The notes under the pieces are model-generated. The model saw only the letters and a list, made by a program, of their open reading frames with translations, did not search any database and was not told where the DNA came from. Source: an uncultured Acidobacteriota bacterium (GTDB lineage Bacteria > Acidobacteriota > UBA6911 > CAINFC01). From it: a stretch of DNA of 39,886 bases. Shown here in pieces: positions 39,463 through 39,886 of the stretch. The stretch covers positions 1-39,886 of the forward strand of contig CAINFC010000248.1 in assembly GCA_903847975.1 (NCBI GenBank). Direction: 5' to 3'. Positions within the stretch are counted from its first letter, which is position 1, and each line of letters opens with the position of its first letter. Both the position numbers and the translations under genes were made by a program.

Positions 39463-39549
39463 ATGCGGATCCGCGGAGCGAAATACGATCGGATGTTCCC
39501 GGCGGCCAAAGTGCCCGGGTCAAGGCTCGCCGGGCACCCCTCACGGTAA
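39463..39549 (+). pseudogene. Possible truncated gene start (28 codons) behind a strong promoter
   Basis: The ATG at 39463 coincides with the predicted transcription start and opens a 28-codon frame (MRIRGAKYDRMFPAAK...) that stops at TAA 39547-39549. It could be a leaderless gene whose body was displaced by the insertion sequence, a tiny peptide, or chance. A hairpin (GTGCCCGG/CCGGGCAC, 39511-39537) lies inside it. Confidence 0.25.
39511..39537. other. Hairpin at the end of the insertion sequence
   Basis: GTGCCCGG (39511-39518) and CCGGGCAC (39530-39537) form a perfect 8-bp stem with an 11-nt loop, 20 bp beyond the transposase stop. It could terminate transposase transcription, shield the transposase from outside transcription, or be part of the element's end. 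Confidence 0.45.
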
Positions 39550-39556
39550 ATTTGTT

Positions 39557-39886
39557 CTAACTCTGAGCGGTGCATCGGCATGCGTTTTTCGTGATTCGTA
39601 AGTAATCCAAAACCAGTCGAGTATTTTGTGTGAGTTGTCGCATCCTCTGAGCCACACTGCGCACACCTTTCGATTTGAGTACCCCGATGGCGAACCGGCG
39701 AAGTCGAGTCATGTTTTCCGGCCCATATCCTTTGCGTAAACGGTAACGGTCTTCGTCAAAGTTCCAGTCGAGAATATAGTGGCAACTATTCTCGATCGCC
39801 CAATGACCACGGTTTACCCGAAGAATCTCCTGCGGTCCCGACTGTGCTACCGTATGACTGGTGATGCCATAGGCCAGCTCCCGTGA
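39557..39886 (-). mobile_element. 3' part of an ISAs1-family transposase gene, cut by the window edge
   Basis: Reading the minus strand from 39886 gives 109 uninterrupted codons to TAG at 39559-39557. The peptide contains VNRGHWAIENSCHYILDWNFDEDRYRL, matching the C-terminal HWxIEN...LDxxFxED segment of ISAs1/H-repeat DDE transposases, in which the Glu of IEN is the third catalytic acid. It continues YGPENMTRLRRFAIGVLK, also typical. No frameshift is visible, so the copy may be intact. The outer inverted repeat and target duplication could not be located. Confidence 0.88.

Noticed and set aside
1-39886. tRNA or rRNA genes
   Set aside because: No cloverleaf with a T-loop GTTCGANTC signature or conserved rRNA stretch was seen in the spacers.

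Overview
The window looks like chromosomal DNA of a GC-rich, Gram-negative heterotroph. Support for this is Tat-exported and lipoprotein enzymes, c-type cytochromes, an O-antigen-ligase-type gene, Shine-Dalgarno sites and classical sigma-70 promoters (TTGACx, 17-18 bp, TAxAAT). The gene mix (transmembrane SpoIIE/PP2C phosphatases, an FHA-GAF histidine kinase, Tat-exported Gfo/Idh, TIM-barrel and ThuA proteins, GH29, palindromic intergenic repeats) is what I would expect of an Acidobacteriota-like or similar deep-branching lineage. That placement is inference from gene content only.

Layout. 1-474: repeat-rich spacer. 475-5741: six-gene operon on the minus strand made of two successive cytochrome c / four-cluster ferredoxin / NrfD sets, a predicted quinol-linked electron-transfer complex with its own promoter and dyad operator. 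5742-6646: repeat-rich spacer. 6647-11537: minus-strand signalling block of sensor kinase, OmpR-type regulator, membrane PP2C phosphatase and a Spy/CpxP-like periplasmic protein. 11741-14336: convergent Tat-exported TIM-barrel protein and Tat lipoprotein Gfo/Idh dehydrogenase. 14477-17646: PAS pseudo-histidine-kinase translationally coupled to DNA polymerase/exonuclease PolX, then a small Cys-rich protein. 18056-22521: alpha-L-fucosidase, ThuA protein and a HAMP-PP2C phosphatase. 22880-24128: Hsp20 and a TtcA-like tRNA thiolase, separated by a terminator. 24186-27906: FHA-GAF-kinase, LDH2-type dehydrogenase and zinc alcohol dehydrogenase with stop/start overlaps. 28112-32762: secreted beta-propeller protein, Tat aldo/keto reductase and PQQ-like propeller. 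32763-33749: repeat array. 33750-36892: GH99-like hydrolase and cupin, divergent from a Tat-exported GH32/43-like propeller protein. 36900-39300: surface-polysaccharide glycosyltransferase and ligase. 39557-39886: 3' end of an ISAs1-family transposase cut by the window edge.

How it works together. The cytochrome/NrfD operon would pass electrons between the quinone pool and periplasmic haem carriers. The Tat-exported sugar enzymes (TIM-barrel, Gfo/Idh, aldo/keto reductase, propeller hydrolase) and the Sec-exported fucosidase, ThuA and GH99-like proteins suggest oxidative or hydrolytic processing of glycosides outside the cytoplasm. Kinases and PP2C phosphatases are unusually dense (three kinase-like proteins and two phosphatases in 40 kb).

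The spacers hold at least four families of dispersed palindromic repeats: a 153-bp MITE-like element in two inverted full copies, a GGAAGACGGGAAG hairpin in five copies, a 228-bp unit in two tandem copies plus a third partial copy at the window start, and two inverted-repeat elements near 17.8-18.0 kb. These, a structured ~135-nt element at 12675-12809, the pseudokinase-polX pair and the tandem NrfD operon are the most unusual content.
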